From assembly GCA_963703085.1 (NCBI GenBank), contig OY969789.1:248001-312000 (forward strand): DNA of 64,000 nt, read 5' to 3'. Position numbers and translations under genes: made by a program. This DNA is from DATAEG01 sp963703085. GTDB lineage: Bacteria; Actinomycetota; Actinomycetes; Mycobacteriales; Jatrophihabitantaceae. The notes beneath the pieces were generated by a model, which was not told the DNA's origin, made no database searches, and saw only the letters and a list, made by a program, of their open reading frames with translations. This document shows positions 9,460-18,481 of this stretch, in pieces (within the stretch, counting starts at the first letter, position 1; each line of letters begins with the position of its first letter).

Positions 9460-10380
9460 ATGACCACCACCACCGCATCGACCGACGTCGTCGTGTCGGT
9501 CGAGCCGCTGTTCACCGAGGCTGAACGGAGCGCGCTCGTCGGGTTCCTCGCCGGCTACACCGGGCTGACCCGCGACGCCTACGCCCTGGACCTTCGGATG
9601 TACACCGCCTGGTGCCAGCAGCACGGGCTACACCTGTTCCAGGCTCGCCGCGCCGACATCGAGTGCTTCGGCCGCGACCTGGAAGCCAGGGACGAACTCG
9701 GGCGACGATCGCCCGCCGGCTGTGCACGGTCTCCGGGTTCTACCGCTACGCGGTCGAAGAGGAACTGCTCGAGCACTCACCCGCCGTCCATGTCCGCCGC
9801 CCGCGCCTGGACTACGAGTCGCACGCCATCGGGCTGGACCGCAACGAGGTCGGGTCGCTGCTCGTCGCCGCCGGCCTCGGTGCACCCAACGAGCACGCGT
9901 TGATCTCGCTGCTGGCGATCAACGGGCTGCGGATCTCCGAAGCACTCGGCGCCGACATCGACGAACTCGGCATCGAACGCGGACACCGCACCCTGACCGT
10001 CCTGCGCAAGGGCGGCAAGATCGTCACCATCCCGCTCGCACCCCGCACCGCCCGAGCGATCGACCTCGCCATCGGTGAACGCCTCGACGGCCCGATCTTC
10101 CTACGCCCGGACGGACAGCGGATGGACCGGCACTGTGCCTTCCCGGATCGTGCGCCGAGTCGCCCGCCGCGCCGGTATCGACAAGCCGATCGGCCCGCAC
10201 ACCCTGCGCCACGCCTTCATCACCGCCGCCCTCGACGCCGGGGTCCCATTGCGCGATGTCCAGGAAGCCGCATCCCACGCCGACCCGCGCACCACCATGC
10301 GCTACGACCGGGCGCGAGTCTCCCTCGACCGGCACGCTACCTACATCGTCGCCGCCTACCTCGCCGGAGCCGCCCGCTGA
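9460..10380 (+). pseudogene. Tyrosine recombinase/phage integrase with two compensating frameshifts
   Basis: The frame from ATG 9460 (GGAGGT just upstream) encodes an N-terminal SAM-like core-binding domain, FLAGYTGLTRDAYALDLRMY. Near 9695 it shifts (one G missing from a G-run) to a frame reading RATIARRLCTVSGFYRYAVE and NGLRISEALGADIDEL (catalytic Arg). Near 10142 it shifts back (TT in place of T) to HTLRHAFITAALDAG (His-x-x-Arg) and SHADPRTTMRYDRAR (second His, nucleophilic Tyr). The combined protein of about 306 residues is a complete XerC/D-like integrase with all catalytic residues. Total length is a multiple of three because the two indels cancel. It probably brought in the island. Confidence 0.82.
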
Positions 10381-10399
10381 GTCCAATCCGGCCGCCGCT

Positions 10400-10418
10400 G
10401 ACCGGTAACCCGCCGGTC
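10400..10418. terminator. Short hairpin after the integrase
   Basis: GACCGG (10400-10405), 7-base loop, CCGGTC (10413-10418), followed by the palindrome GGCCGCGGCC at 10419-10428. It lies between the integrase stop and the convergent PIN gene end and could terminate both. No T-run is present. Confidence 0.35.
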
Positions 10419-10558
10419 GGCCGCGGCCGGTAACCGCGCACGGAGGCCTCGATATGCACGGCGTGATACGTCCACGGTAGGCCAACAGATCACGTCATCT
10501 GTGTCCGCTTAGCGGTTGACGGCGATCGAAGGCAGCGCTATTCAGCTCCAATCGAGCT

Positions 10559-11844
10559 TTAGTCGCGCATTCGGCCGACGACCTCGGCCGGGACGCGGAA
10601 GCCATCCGCCCAGCCGAACCCGTGAGTACCGATGTCATAAACCGGAACGAGAAGGTCCGCCACGTCATCTGGAACATCGCCCGCTTCTCGCAGAGTCTGA
10701 ACGAGACGGTTTATCGGGCAAGTAAAGCTCTTTGAGCTGCCTCGACGGTTCGTATTCGCCTAGTCGGTAGACATCGTCACGTTCGACGAAACCGCCGTTC
10801 TCGATTGCCAGCCGAATTGTCGCCTCCTGCACTGGCGCCTCAACTGCGAGACGACGGAGCAAAACGTCGACTGCGCTTCTCGTCCATCCGGTCGATGTGA
10901 CGCTCTCCAAACGTTCGCTCTTGCTGGTCGTACGTTCCACATCCTCGACCGAGCCAGGAGCCACGGACACAGATAGGGCGTCGGCGAAACCAAGTAGCAC
11001 TTCCGGCCGGAGGAAGTACGAACTTCGCGCCGCATCGGCCCTTCATCTCTCTGGCCAGTTCGATGCGCGGTCCGCGAGGGTAGCTGCCCTCGTAGCGCCA
11101 CCAGTCGCGCTTCACGTCGCCGGTCACGAGAACGACTGCCTGACAACCACGTGTCGAAGCCTCGCGAAGCACTTGCTCCCAGACTAGGTAGTCACCCGAT
11201 GCGCCTTCGCCCCCGCGGTCACTCTTGGCCACGTCAGCAAACCCCGGGGGCTCGCCCGCCGCAGCCCGACGCTGGCCCTCCTTTACAGCCTCCGCGTATT
11301 CACTTGGGTTCATCGGAGCGCCCACTCTCCCCGCAAGCACAGGGTCAAGCTGCGCCAGCACTGGGTCGTGCTCCGTGTTGCGTGCTCGCTGGATCGCATT
11401 TTCATCGATGAGGCCGTTTAGGAGTCGTTGTCCCTCCTCGAACGCCTTTCCGAGGAGTTCCTCGACCTCCTTGGTCTCCTCGGGGCTAAGCGCGGCGCGG
11501 TTCACCCAGATCCGAAGCTGTTCGACAGCGGCGTTACGGAGCTTCTCCAGCTCAGCTGAGCTCGTCCGGACCTGCCCCATCGGATCGCCGAGAGCGCGCT
11601 CCCGATTCCGCCAAAACTCCTCGAGTACCTGGAAGGGCAGCCATAGCCGATCGCCGAGAGCCTGCATCACCTCGACGACCGATGCGCGGGCCTCCTCGCT
11701 ATAGCGGTAGAGGTTGAGCAGCACGTTCGTGTCGAATGCGACAAGGGCGGTGCGCAGAACGTCACGAATTTCAGTATCCGACGGCGTTCGATAAGCAAGG
11801 AACCCGTCGTACAGCCCTCCGGCTGGTTGCCCCGCCTCCGCCAT
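10559..11844 (-). pseudogene. PIN-like domain (PIN_8 type) nuclease gene with two frameshifts
   Basis: From ATG 11844 the frame encodes ALVAFDTNVLLNLYRYS (first catalytic Asp of the PIN fold, near residue 38), WLPFQVLEEFWRNRE, DYLVWEQVLREA and VVLVTGDVKRDWW (later acidic residues), then GPRIELAREM, all hallmarks of the PIN_8 family. Near 10995 a frameshift moves the tail to LLGFADALSVSVAPGSVEDV and on to FVERDDVYRLGEYEPS; a second near 10718 leads to LVQTLREAGDVPDDVADLLV and the TAA at 10559-10561. About 428 residues in total. PIN_8 proteins are predicted RNases found in defence islands and beside integrases; the target is unknown. Confidence 0.78.
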
Positions 11845-12069
11845 GCCGACAGGCTAGGGCATCAATGCCCTGATCCGGCGGAGCGCATATTGTTCTCGTT
11901 CCCCACGCTCTCGCGATGGCAGGTCGCGCACATATTCGGCGATATGCGCACCCGAGGACGGTCGTCGGTCCGGCGCACGTCATTCTGCGCAAGTCTGAAC
12001 CGCGCCGATCCGAACTCCGGTTGCGGCGCGGGTCTGGCGCGGCCGTTCGGGCGGATCTAGGGTCGGCCG

Positions 12070-12831
12070 GTGACCTTTGAGGTGGGGGCCGACGCCTACG
12101 GCGCGTTCATGGGGCGCTTCTCCGAGCCCCTCGCCGCGGAGTTCGCGGCCCTCCTACAGATCCACCGTGGACAGCGGGCCCTCGATGTGGGTTGTGGCCC
12201 TGGCGCCCTCACCGCGGTGCTGGCCGAACAGCTGGGCCCGGATGCAGTGTGTGCGATCGAGCCCTCGGAGTCGTTCGTGTCAGCCGCACGGGCCCGGCTT
12301 CCCGAGGTCGACATCCGGCACGCATCCGCCGAGGATTTGCCGTTCGCCGACGATGAGTTCGATGTCACCGTCGCCCAGCTGGTGGTGCTTTTCATGTCAG
12401 ATCCTGAAGCCGGAATCCGGGAGATGGCCCGGGTGACCCGTCCAGGCGGAGTGGTGGCCGCATGCGTCTGGGACCACGCCGGCGACTCGGGGCCTCTATC
12501 CCTCTTCTGGCGCGCCGCCCACGACCTCGATCCAGCCGCGCGCGATGAATCGAACCTGCCGGGTGCTGGGGACGGTGACCTCGTCGAACTGTTCCGCCAG
12601 GCCGGGCTCGACGATGCCACCCAAACGACGCTGACAGTGACCCCGACCATCTCCGGCTTCGACGAGTGGTGGCAGCCGTACACCCTGGGCATCGGACCGG
12701 CCGGTGCCTACGTCGCCGCTCTCGAGCCGGCACACCGTGAACAGTTGCGGTCGCGCTGCGCCGAGCTGTTGCCCAGCACCGGCGCCTTCACCGTCTCAGC
12801 CTCGGCCTGGACGGTAGTGGCGCACGCATAG
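12070..12831 (+). CDS. Class I SAM-dependent methyltransferase
   Basis: 253 residues from GTG 12070. Motif I LDVGCGPGALTAVLA is near residue 40, with acidic CAIEPSESFV as the SAM ribose contact, then ASAEDLPFADDEFDVTVAQLVV and EMARVTRPGGVVAACVWD, typical of Methyltransf_11 (UbiE/Arsenite methyltransferase-like) enzymes. The C-terminal third (DEWWQPYTLGIGPAGAYVA) resembles proteins that methylate small acceptors. Substrate unknown. Convergent with the minus-strand phosphotransferase gene; 37 bases separate the two stops. Confidence 0.88.
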   Translation: MTFEVGADAYGAFMGRFSEPLAAEFAALLQIHRGQRALDVGCGPGALTAVLAEQLGPDAVCAIEPSESFVSAARARLPEVDIRHASAEDLPFADDEFDVTVAQLVVLFMSDPEAGIREMARVTRPGGVVAACVWDHAGDSGPLSLFWRAAHDLDPAARDESNLPGAGDGDLVELFRQAGLDDATQTTLTVTPTISGFDEWWQPYTLGIGPAGAYVAALEPAHREQLRSRCAELLPSTGAFTVSASAWTVVAHA

Positions 12832-12868
12832 TGGCGGGCAGTCGCAGTCAACCCCGGACATTCACGCG

Positions 12869-13699
12869 CTAGCGAACGAGTGATGCGCGGAGCTGGCTGA
12901 GCCATTCCGCGCCGCGCTGGCGGCCGTTGGGGAGGTGATCGCGCCGGTCCCAGCGCCACGTGGTGATCATCGCCAGCACGAGCATCCGGCACGCCCGGAG
13001 CAGGTCTTGATCGACGTCCGGATAGTGGTCGCTTACTTCGTCGGGCGCATGAGCGAGGTCGAACTCGACGGGCCCACGACAACACGTCTCGAGATCTATG
13101 AACAGCAGCCCGTTCGTCGTGCTGAGCAGGTTGCCCGGATGCGGCTCGCCGTGCAGCAGCTGCTCGGCGGCACCGCGCCGGCTGATCGCGCGTCTCATTT
13201 CGGCCAACGTGCTGGCGAGCAACTTCCGATCCGCGTCCGCGAGCTCCGGAGTCTGGTCCCGGCTGCCCAGAAGTTGTTGGGCCTGCTCGATCCGCTCCGT
13301 GAAGTGCGGCGCCGGCACGTCCACCGCGCGCATCCCGGCGTGCAGCCGCTCGAGCGCCTTGGAGTAGTCGGCTGGTGCGACCTCTGGAGACGACGCAGGT
13401 TCGTAGTAGGTCCACAACGTGACCACGAACCCGTCACGTTGATAGGCCCGCGGCTCCGCCCGAGGTTCGACAGCTGCCACGGGACTCCCGGTTTCGGCGA
13501 GCCGTTGAGCCAGCTCGATCTCGAACTCTGCGACCTGATCCTCGGCAGGGGCTACCCGAGCCAGCACGTCACCCGGCAGCAGCCGCAACGTGAGCTTGTT
13601 CGAGTCATGCAGAACGATCGCGTCATCGACCGCCAGCCCGACGGCAGTGGCGACGGCGACGCCCGCGGCCATCGCACGCGATGCCTCTGCTGGCTTCAA
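12869..13699 (-). CDS. Aminoglycoside phosphotransferase-family (APH) kinase
   Basis: 276 residues of the APH/choline-kinase fold. The N-lobe has VLARVAPAEDQVAEFEIELAQ; the catalytic loop is LLHGEPHPGNLL near residue 185 (HGDxxxxN variant with Glu in place of Asp), and the metal-binding LLFIDLETCCRGPVEFDLAH follows. Substrate cannot be assigned; such genes phosphorylate antibiotics, sugars or amino-alcohols. The start is 6 bases after the GH13 gene's stop, so they are likely cotranscribed, and a sugar substrate is possible but unproven. The Glu in place of the usual catalytic Asp is worth noting; it occurs in other family members. Confidence 0.85.
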   Translation of the reverse strand: MKPAEASRAMAAGVAVATAVGLAVDDAIVLHDSNKLTLRLLPGDVLARVAPAEDQVAEFEIELAQRLAETGSPVAAVEPRAEPRAYQRDGFVVTLWTYYEPASSPEVAPADYSKALERLHAGMRAVDVPAPHFTERIEQAQQLLGSRDQTPELADADRKLLASTLAEMRRAISRRGAAEQLLHGEPHPGNLLSTTNGLLFIDLETCCRGPVEFDLAHAPDEVSDHYPDVDQDLLRACRMLVLAMITTWRWDRRDHLPNGRQRGAEWLSQLRASLVR

Positions 13700-13705
13700 T
13701 CTCGC

Positions 13706-15355
13706 TCAGCTGCCTCGGTGCAGGCGGATCCAGCGATAGCCCCACCCGTTGAGGTGAAGCTCAGTCGCTCGGCGGGGCAGAAGTCCGTAGTCGCTGTCGC
13801 CGAACATCTCGGTGGCCTCGGGCCCGATCTCACCTGGTGGCAACTGAACGCTCACGGCGCGATCGGCGAGATTGTGCAGCAGCAGGATCGACCCCTCCGG
13901 GGCGTCGAAGCGGTGCACCAGCACGCCGGGCGCTACCGGCACATCCAGCACGGTGGGGTTGCCGACCCCGATCTCGGGGCACTCGCGGAGGACTCCGATC
14001 AGCGCTTCGAACCAACGCAGCAGCGATTGCTCGTCACGCCGTTGGTCTTGGACGTTGACGCGTTTCGGCGCGAAAGCCCCGCGGGTACTGATCGGACGGA
14101 TCAGCAACTCGGGCGGTGCGGTGGAGAAGCCGGCAGTTCGGGTGCCTTCCCATTGCATCGGCGTCCGGATGGCGTCGCGGCCGGCAAGGGCGAGGTCTTC
14201 GCCCATCCCGATCTCCTCGCCGTATCGCAACACCGGCGTCCCGGGCATGGTGAACTGCAGCGAGTAAGCCAACTCGATGTGCCGCCGATCGCCTTTCATC
14301 ATCGGGGCGAGCCGGCGCCGGATGCCGCGGTTGTAGATGCGCATGTCGGCTCGGGGCGCGAACGTCTTCATCACGTCGTTGCGCTGCTGGTCGGTGAGGC
14401 GGCTCAGATCGAGTTCGTCGTGGTTGCGCAGGAACGTCGCCCACTGCGCCATCGCCGGCAGCCGCGGCAACGCCGACAGCGCCTGGACGAGGGTCTCGGA
14501 GTCACCGCGGGCCAGCGCCAGCCATAGCGCCGAGTTCACCCCGAAGGCGAACAACATGTGGGCCCGGTCGTTCGGGCCGCCGGCGCTGGCAGCGCAATAG
14601 GACGGCAGGTCGTCCGGTGACACGTTCGCCTCGCACAGCAGCACCGCGTCGCCGGTGTGCCATTGCACGTCCTGTCGCCAGTCGTCGAGGATCGAGAAGT
14701 CGAGCGGGCCTGGATCCACGTCGGGGGTGACCTGCTCGAGGACGAACGGAGCGGCGTCGATCCGGAACCCGGAGGCGCCGAGCTGCAACCAGAACGCCAT
14801 CACCTTCTTGATCTCGGCGCGGACCTCCGGGTTCGACCAGTTCAGGTCCGGCTGGAAATCGTAGAACCGGTGGAAGTACCACTCCCCCGCTTCGGCATTC
14901 CAGGTCCAGGTCTCGGTCTGCTCACCCGGGAAGACGATGCCTTGGCGCCGGTCCGCCGGCTCTTTGGCGCTCCAGACGTACCAGTCCCGGTAGGGCGAGT
15001 CCGGACTGCTGCACGCCGACTGGAACCACGGATGCTCGTTCGACGTGTGGTTCACCACCAGGTCCAAGAGGATCCGGATCCCGCGCTGGCGGGCCTCGAT
15101 CGCGAGCTCGGTGAAATCGCCGAGAGTGCCCAGCCGCGGATCGACGCCGTAGTAGTCGCTGACGTCGTAGCCGTCGTCGCGGTGCGGCGACGGGTGGATC
15201 GGGTTCAGCCACAGGCAGGTCACGCCCAGCCGGGACAGGTAGTCCAGGCGGCCGATCAGACCGGGCAGGTCACCGCATCCGTCCCCGTTGGAATCCTGGT
15301 AGGAATCCACTTCGACGCAGTAGATGACCGCTTCCTTGTACCAGCGTTCTGACAT
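13706..15355 (-). CDS. GH13 alpha-glucosidase / trehalose synthase-like enzyme
   Basis: 549 residues with a complete GH13 catalytic TIM barrel. The opening WYKEAVIYCVEVDSYQDSNG and DYLSRLGVTCLWLNPIHPSP match trehalose synthase (TreS)/GH13_16 enzymes, which interconvert maltose and trehalose. Catalytic residues are Asp200 (GFRIDAA, nucleophile), Glu242 (LLCEAN, acid/base) and Asp313 (RNHDELD, transition-state stabiliser). Cytoplasmic. It is slightly shorter than typical TreS (about 570-600 residues) and lacks a fused maltokinase. Upstream is a LigD polymerase gene ending 36 bases before; downstream is a kinase, so a glucoside metabolism role with that kinase is possible. Confidence 0.9.
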   Translation of the reverse strand: MSERWYKEAVIYCVEVDSYQDSNGDGCGDLPGLIGRLDYLSRLGVTCLWLNPIHPSPHRDDGYDVSDYYGVDPRLGTLGDFTELAIEARQRGIRILLDLVVNHTSNEHPWFQSACSSPDSPYRDWYVWSAKEPADRRQGIVFPGEQTETWTWNAEAGEWYFHRFYDFQPDLNWSNPEVRAEIKKVMAFWLQLGASGFRIDAAPFVLEQVTPDVDPGPLDFSILDDWRQDVQWHTGDAVLLCEANVSPDDLPSYCAASAGGPNDRAHMLFAFGVNSALWLALARGDSETLVQALSALPRLPAMAQWATFLRNHDELDLSRLTDQQRNDVMKTFAPRADMRIYNRGIRRRLAPMMKGDRRHIELAYSLQFTMPGTPVLRYGEEIGMGEDLALAGRDAIRTPMQWEGTRTAGFSTAPPELLIRPISTRGAFAPKRVNVQDQRRDEQSLLRWFEALIGVLRECPEIGVGNPTVLDVPVAPGVLVHRFDAPEGSILLLHNLADRAVSVQLPPGEIGPEATEMFGDSDYGLLPRRATELHLNGWGYRWIRLHRGS

Positions 15356-15391
15356 CGCTCACTCCGTCGGGGACCAGGTGCGGGATCGGCG

Positions 15392-16417
15392 CTACTTCTC
15401 CTCGGGCGGGCGTTGCTTGGCCCGGCTGGGTTGGACGCGCATGGGCTCGCCTTCCATCTTGGGGAAGTTCGGCGGGTACGGCGCGTCGCCGAGCCCATGG
15501 TCGTGCTCGTCGCGGTCGGCCCACTCCAGCAACGGCTCGATCGACCAGACCGCGTCGTCGATCCCGGCATGCAGGTCGCCCAGCTCGGCGAACCGGGCCG
15601 GCATCGTCGCAATGGTGAAGTCCTCCATCTCGACGTCGGGCAGCTCGTCCCAGGAGATCGGCGCGGACACCGGCCCGTGCGGCTTGCCGCGCACCGAGTA
15701 GGCCGACGCAATCGTGCGGTCGCGGGCGTTCTGGTTGTAGTCGAGGAAGATCTGCTCGCCGCGTTCCTCCTTCCACCACGCGGTGGTCACCAGCGATGGG
15801 GCGCGGCGCTCCACCTCGCGGGCGAAGGCGAGCGCCGCGCGGCGCACCTCGCGAAATCCGTACGTCGGCTCGATGCGCACGTAGACGTGAATGCCGCGCG
15901 AGCCCGACGTCTTCGGCCAGCCGACGGCACCGACTTCGGCCAGTACCTCGTGCACCAGCAGCGCCACCTGCTTCGCCTCGGCCAGGCCGGTACCGGGCTG
16001 CGGGTCGAGGTCGATGCGCAGCTCGTCCGGCGACTCGGTATCCGCACGCCGCGAGTGCCACGGATGGAACTCCACCGTCGACATCTGCACCGCCCATGCC
16101 ACATCCGCCAGCTGGGTCACGCACAGCTCATCTGCACTGCGCCCGGAAGGAAACCGCACTGTGGCCGTTTCCACCCAGTCCGGGGCACCCTTCGGCAGCC
16201 GCTTCTGGTAGATCTTCTCGCCGTCGACGCCCTCGGGATACCGGTGCAGCATGCACGGCCGTTCCCGCAGCGCCCGGACGATGCCGTCTCCCACGGAGAG
16301 GTAGTACTTCACCAGATCGAGCTTGGTCTCGCCGCGGGCGCTGAAGTACACGCGGTCAGGGTTCGAGATCCGCACCGAGTACGGTCCGACTTCGATTTCC
16401 ACCGCACCGCTGGGCAC
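15392..16417 (-). CDS. LigD-type NHEJ polymerase domain protein (stand-alone)
   Basis: 341 residues, corresponding only to the primase-polymerase domain of the LigD family. Motifs: SNPDRVYFSARGETKLDLVKYY, DGEKIYQKRLPKGAPDWV, the catalytic aspartates in ELRIDLDPQPGT (about residue 135), and KTSGSRGIHVYVRI with the active-site histidine, then FLDYNQNARDRTIASAYSVR. These enzymes add nucleotides, often ribonucleotides, during Ku-dependent end joining. No ligase or nuclease domain is fused and no ku gene is visible here. GTG start at 16417; the promoter would lie in the 109-base gap shared with the divergent sugar operon. Confidence 0.9.
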   Translation of the reverse strand: MPSGAVEIEVGPYSVRISNPDRVYFSARGETKLDLVKYYLSVGDGIVRALRERPCMLHRYPEGVDGEKIYQKRLPKGAPDWVETATVRFPSGRSADELCVTQLADVAWAVQMSTVEFHPWHSRRADTESPDELRIDLDPQPGTGLAEAKQVALLVHEVLAEVGAVGWPKTSGSRGIHVYVRIEPTYGFREVRRAALAFAREVERRAPSLVTTAWWKEERGEQIFLDYNQNARDRTIASAYSVRGKPHGPVSAPISWDELPDVEMEDFTIATMPARFAELGDLHAGIDDAVWSIEPLLEWADRDEHDHGLGDAPYPPNFPKMEGEPMRVQPSRAKQRPPEEK

Positions 16418-16526
16418 CCGGCCAGCCTGCCATACCGGACCGACCTGCTACCGGACATTTACAACATCGGGACAGGCGCAACATAGGGTGCAGGTCGCTG
16501 ACCAAGAACCTCACGGAGGAGACGAC

Positions 16527-17729
16527 GTGCCGCAGGAGCACACCGAATGGGACATCGCTGTGCTCGGCGGTGCCGGACGCGTGGGGCTGCCGCTGTCGAT
16601 CGCGCTGGCCGATCGCGGGGCCAAGGTGGTTATCAGCGATACCAGCGAGGCCGCAGTCGCCAAGATCAACGCCGGTGAGCTGCCGTTCCGCGAGGACGGC
16701 GCGGCCGCCGCGTTGCACCGCGCGCTGGCCGCCGACCGGCTCGTCGCGACGACCGATCCATCAGTGGTGGCGCGCTGCGCAACGCTGATCGTCGTGCTCG
16801 GCACCCCCGTCGACGCGCACCTGAACCCGGATCCGCAGTCCATCCTGCGCGCGCTGGAGTCGGTCACCGACCATCTGCACGACGGGCAGTTGCTCATCCT
16901 GCGCAGCACCGTGTACCCGGGCGTCACCGAGCGGCTGGAGCGATCGCTGGCCGAGCAGGGCCTGGACGTCGACGTCGCCTTCTGCCCGGAACGCATTGCG
17001 GAGGGCGCCGCGATGACCGAGCTCTTCTCGCTGCCGCAGCTCGTCGGCAGCAGCACCGAGCAAGGCCGCAAGCGCGCCGCTGAGGTGTTCCGCACCCTCA
17101 CCGATCACATCGTCGAACTGACGCCGGAGGAGGCCGAGCTCGCCAAGCTCTTCACCAACAACTGGCGGTATCTGAAGTTTGCGGCCGCGAACCAGTTCTA
17201 CATGATCGCGTCCAGCCGCGGCCTCGACTTCACCAGGATCCGCGCCGCACTGATGGACGGGTACCCGCGCGCACAAGACCTGCCCGGCGCCGGGTTCGCA
17301 GCCGGGCCGTGCCTGTTCAAGGACACGATGCAGCTGGCCGCGTTCAACGACAACAACTACTTCCTCGGCCATGCCGCGATGCTCGTCAACGAGGGCCTGC
17401 CGCTGCACGTCGTGCAGCTGCTCGCCGCCGAGCACGATCTCTCGAACCTCACCGTCGGCATCCTGGGCATGGCGTTCAAGGCGGAGTCCGACGACACCCG
17501 GGAAAGCCTGTCGTACAAGCTGAAACGCATCCTCACCTTCCAGGCGAAGCGCGTGCTGTGCACCGACCCGTACGTGACGAGTGACCCGAGCCTGGTGCCG
17601 CTGGAAACCGTCCTCGCCGAGGCCGACCTGCTCGTGGTCGGCGCGCCGCACGCGATATACCGCGAGCTCCGCGTCGAGCAGCCGGTCGCCGACGTCTGGG
17701 GCATCCTGCAGACAGGCCAGCACCGGTGA
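16527..17729 (+). CDS. UDP-sugar (UDP-glucose/UDP-ManNAc) dehydrogenase family protein
   Basis: 400 residues from the GTG at 16527, chosen because CGGAGGA at 16514-16520 precedes it; the frame is open further upstream without conserved content. The N-terminal Rossmann region DIAVLGGAGRVGLPLSIALADRG, the central CFTNNWRYLKFAA-like helix (LFTNNWRYLKF) and the active-site cysteine in GFAAGPCLFKDT mark the NDP-sugar 6-dehydrogenase family, which oxidises the sugar C6 alcohol to a carboxylate with two NAD+. The next gene overlaps it by 4 bases, giving a three-gene operon for an acidic surface sugar. Confidence 0.9.
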   Translation: MPQEHTEWDIAVLGGAGRVGLPLSIALADRGAKVVISDTSEAAVAKINAGELPFREDGAAAALHRALAADRLVATTDPSVVARCATLIVVLGTPVDAHLNPDPQSILRALESVTDHLHDGQLLILRSTVYPGVTERLERSLAEQGLDVDVAFCPERIAEGAAMTELFSLPQLVGSSTEQGRKRAAEVFRTLTDHIVELTPEEAELAKLFTNNWRYLKFAAANQFYMIASSRGLDFTRIRAALMDGYPRAQDLPGAGFAAGPCLFKDTMQLAAFNDNNYFLGHAAMLVNEGLPLHVVQLLAAEHDLSNLTVGILGMAFKAESDDTRESLSYKLKRILTFQAKRVLCTDPYVTSDPSLVPLETVLAEADLLVVGAPHAIYRELRVEQPVADVWGILQTGQHR

Positions 17730-18481
17730 GCCAACCTCGGGTGAGCATCGTCATCCCGGCCTACCAGGAGGCCGGCGCGATCGTCCCGTGCCTGGACCGA
17801 ATCTTCGAGGCGGTGTCGCTGCCGTGCGAGGTGGCCGTCGTCGTCGACGACGCAACCGACCCCACCGTGCCGGTGGTGACCGAGTACGCGAAACGGCAGC
17901 CGCAACTGCGCTACCGGGTCAACACCTACGGCCGCGGCCCGGCGAACGCGATCCGTTACGGCATCGACCACGCCTGCGCACCGGTGGTGGTGGTCACCAT
18001 GGCCGACGGCTCCGACGACCCACAACAGATCGAAGCGCTCGTCCGCCTGGTGGAACGCGGCGTGGTCGTCGCCGCCGCATCTCGCTACGCACCCGGCGGG
18101 CAGCAGGTGGGCGGCCCGCGGTTGAAGCGGCTGCTGTCGCAATCGGCCGGCCGGTCGCTGCGCATCCTGGCCAACGTGGGGACCCGCGACGCGACCAACT
18201 CGTTCAAGGCGTACGACCGCGACTTCGTGAAGCAGGTCGGTATCGAGAGCCGGCACGGCTTCGAGATCGGCCTCGAGCTGACCGCCAAGGCAAAACGGCT
18301 CGGCAGACCGATCGCCGAGATCCCCACGATCTGGCTGGACCGCGACGCCGGCGTCTCGAATTTCAAACTCTGGGCGTGGATCCCGCGCTATCTACGCTGG
18401 TACCGCTACGCCTTCGGCCGGCGGATGACTCCGGATGAGGCTCGCCGCCGCGCCGCGGCCGACAAGAAGGGTTCTGCGTGA
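17726..18481 (+). CDS. GT2-family glycosyltransferase
   Basis: 251 residues of the dolichyl-phosphate-mannose synthase-like GT2 clade. RVSIVIPAYQEAGAIVPCLDRI is the nucleotide-binding start, VAVVVDDATDPT holds the first acidic motif, TMADGSDDPQQI gives the DxD-like metal site, and DATNSFKAYDRDF follows. There is no C-terminal transmembrane segment, so it is peripheral and cytosolic. GTG start overlaps the upstream stop (GTGA) and its own stop overlaps the next start, so the three genes are translationally coupled. Confidence 0.9.
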   Translation: MSQPRVSIVIPAYQEAGAIVPCLDRIFEAVSLPCEVAVVVDDATDPTVPVVTEYAKRQPQLRYRVNTYGRGPANAIRYGIDHACAPVVVVTMADGSDDPQQIEALVRLVERGVVVAAASRYAPGGQQVGGPRLKRLLSQSAGRSLRILANVGTRDATNSFKAYDRDFVKQVGIESRHGFEIGLELTAKAKRLGRPIAEIPTIWLDRDAGVSNFKLWAWIPRYLRWYRYAFGRRMTPDEARRRAAADKKGSA

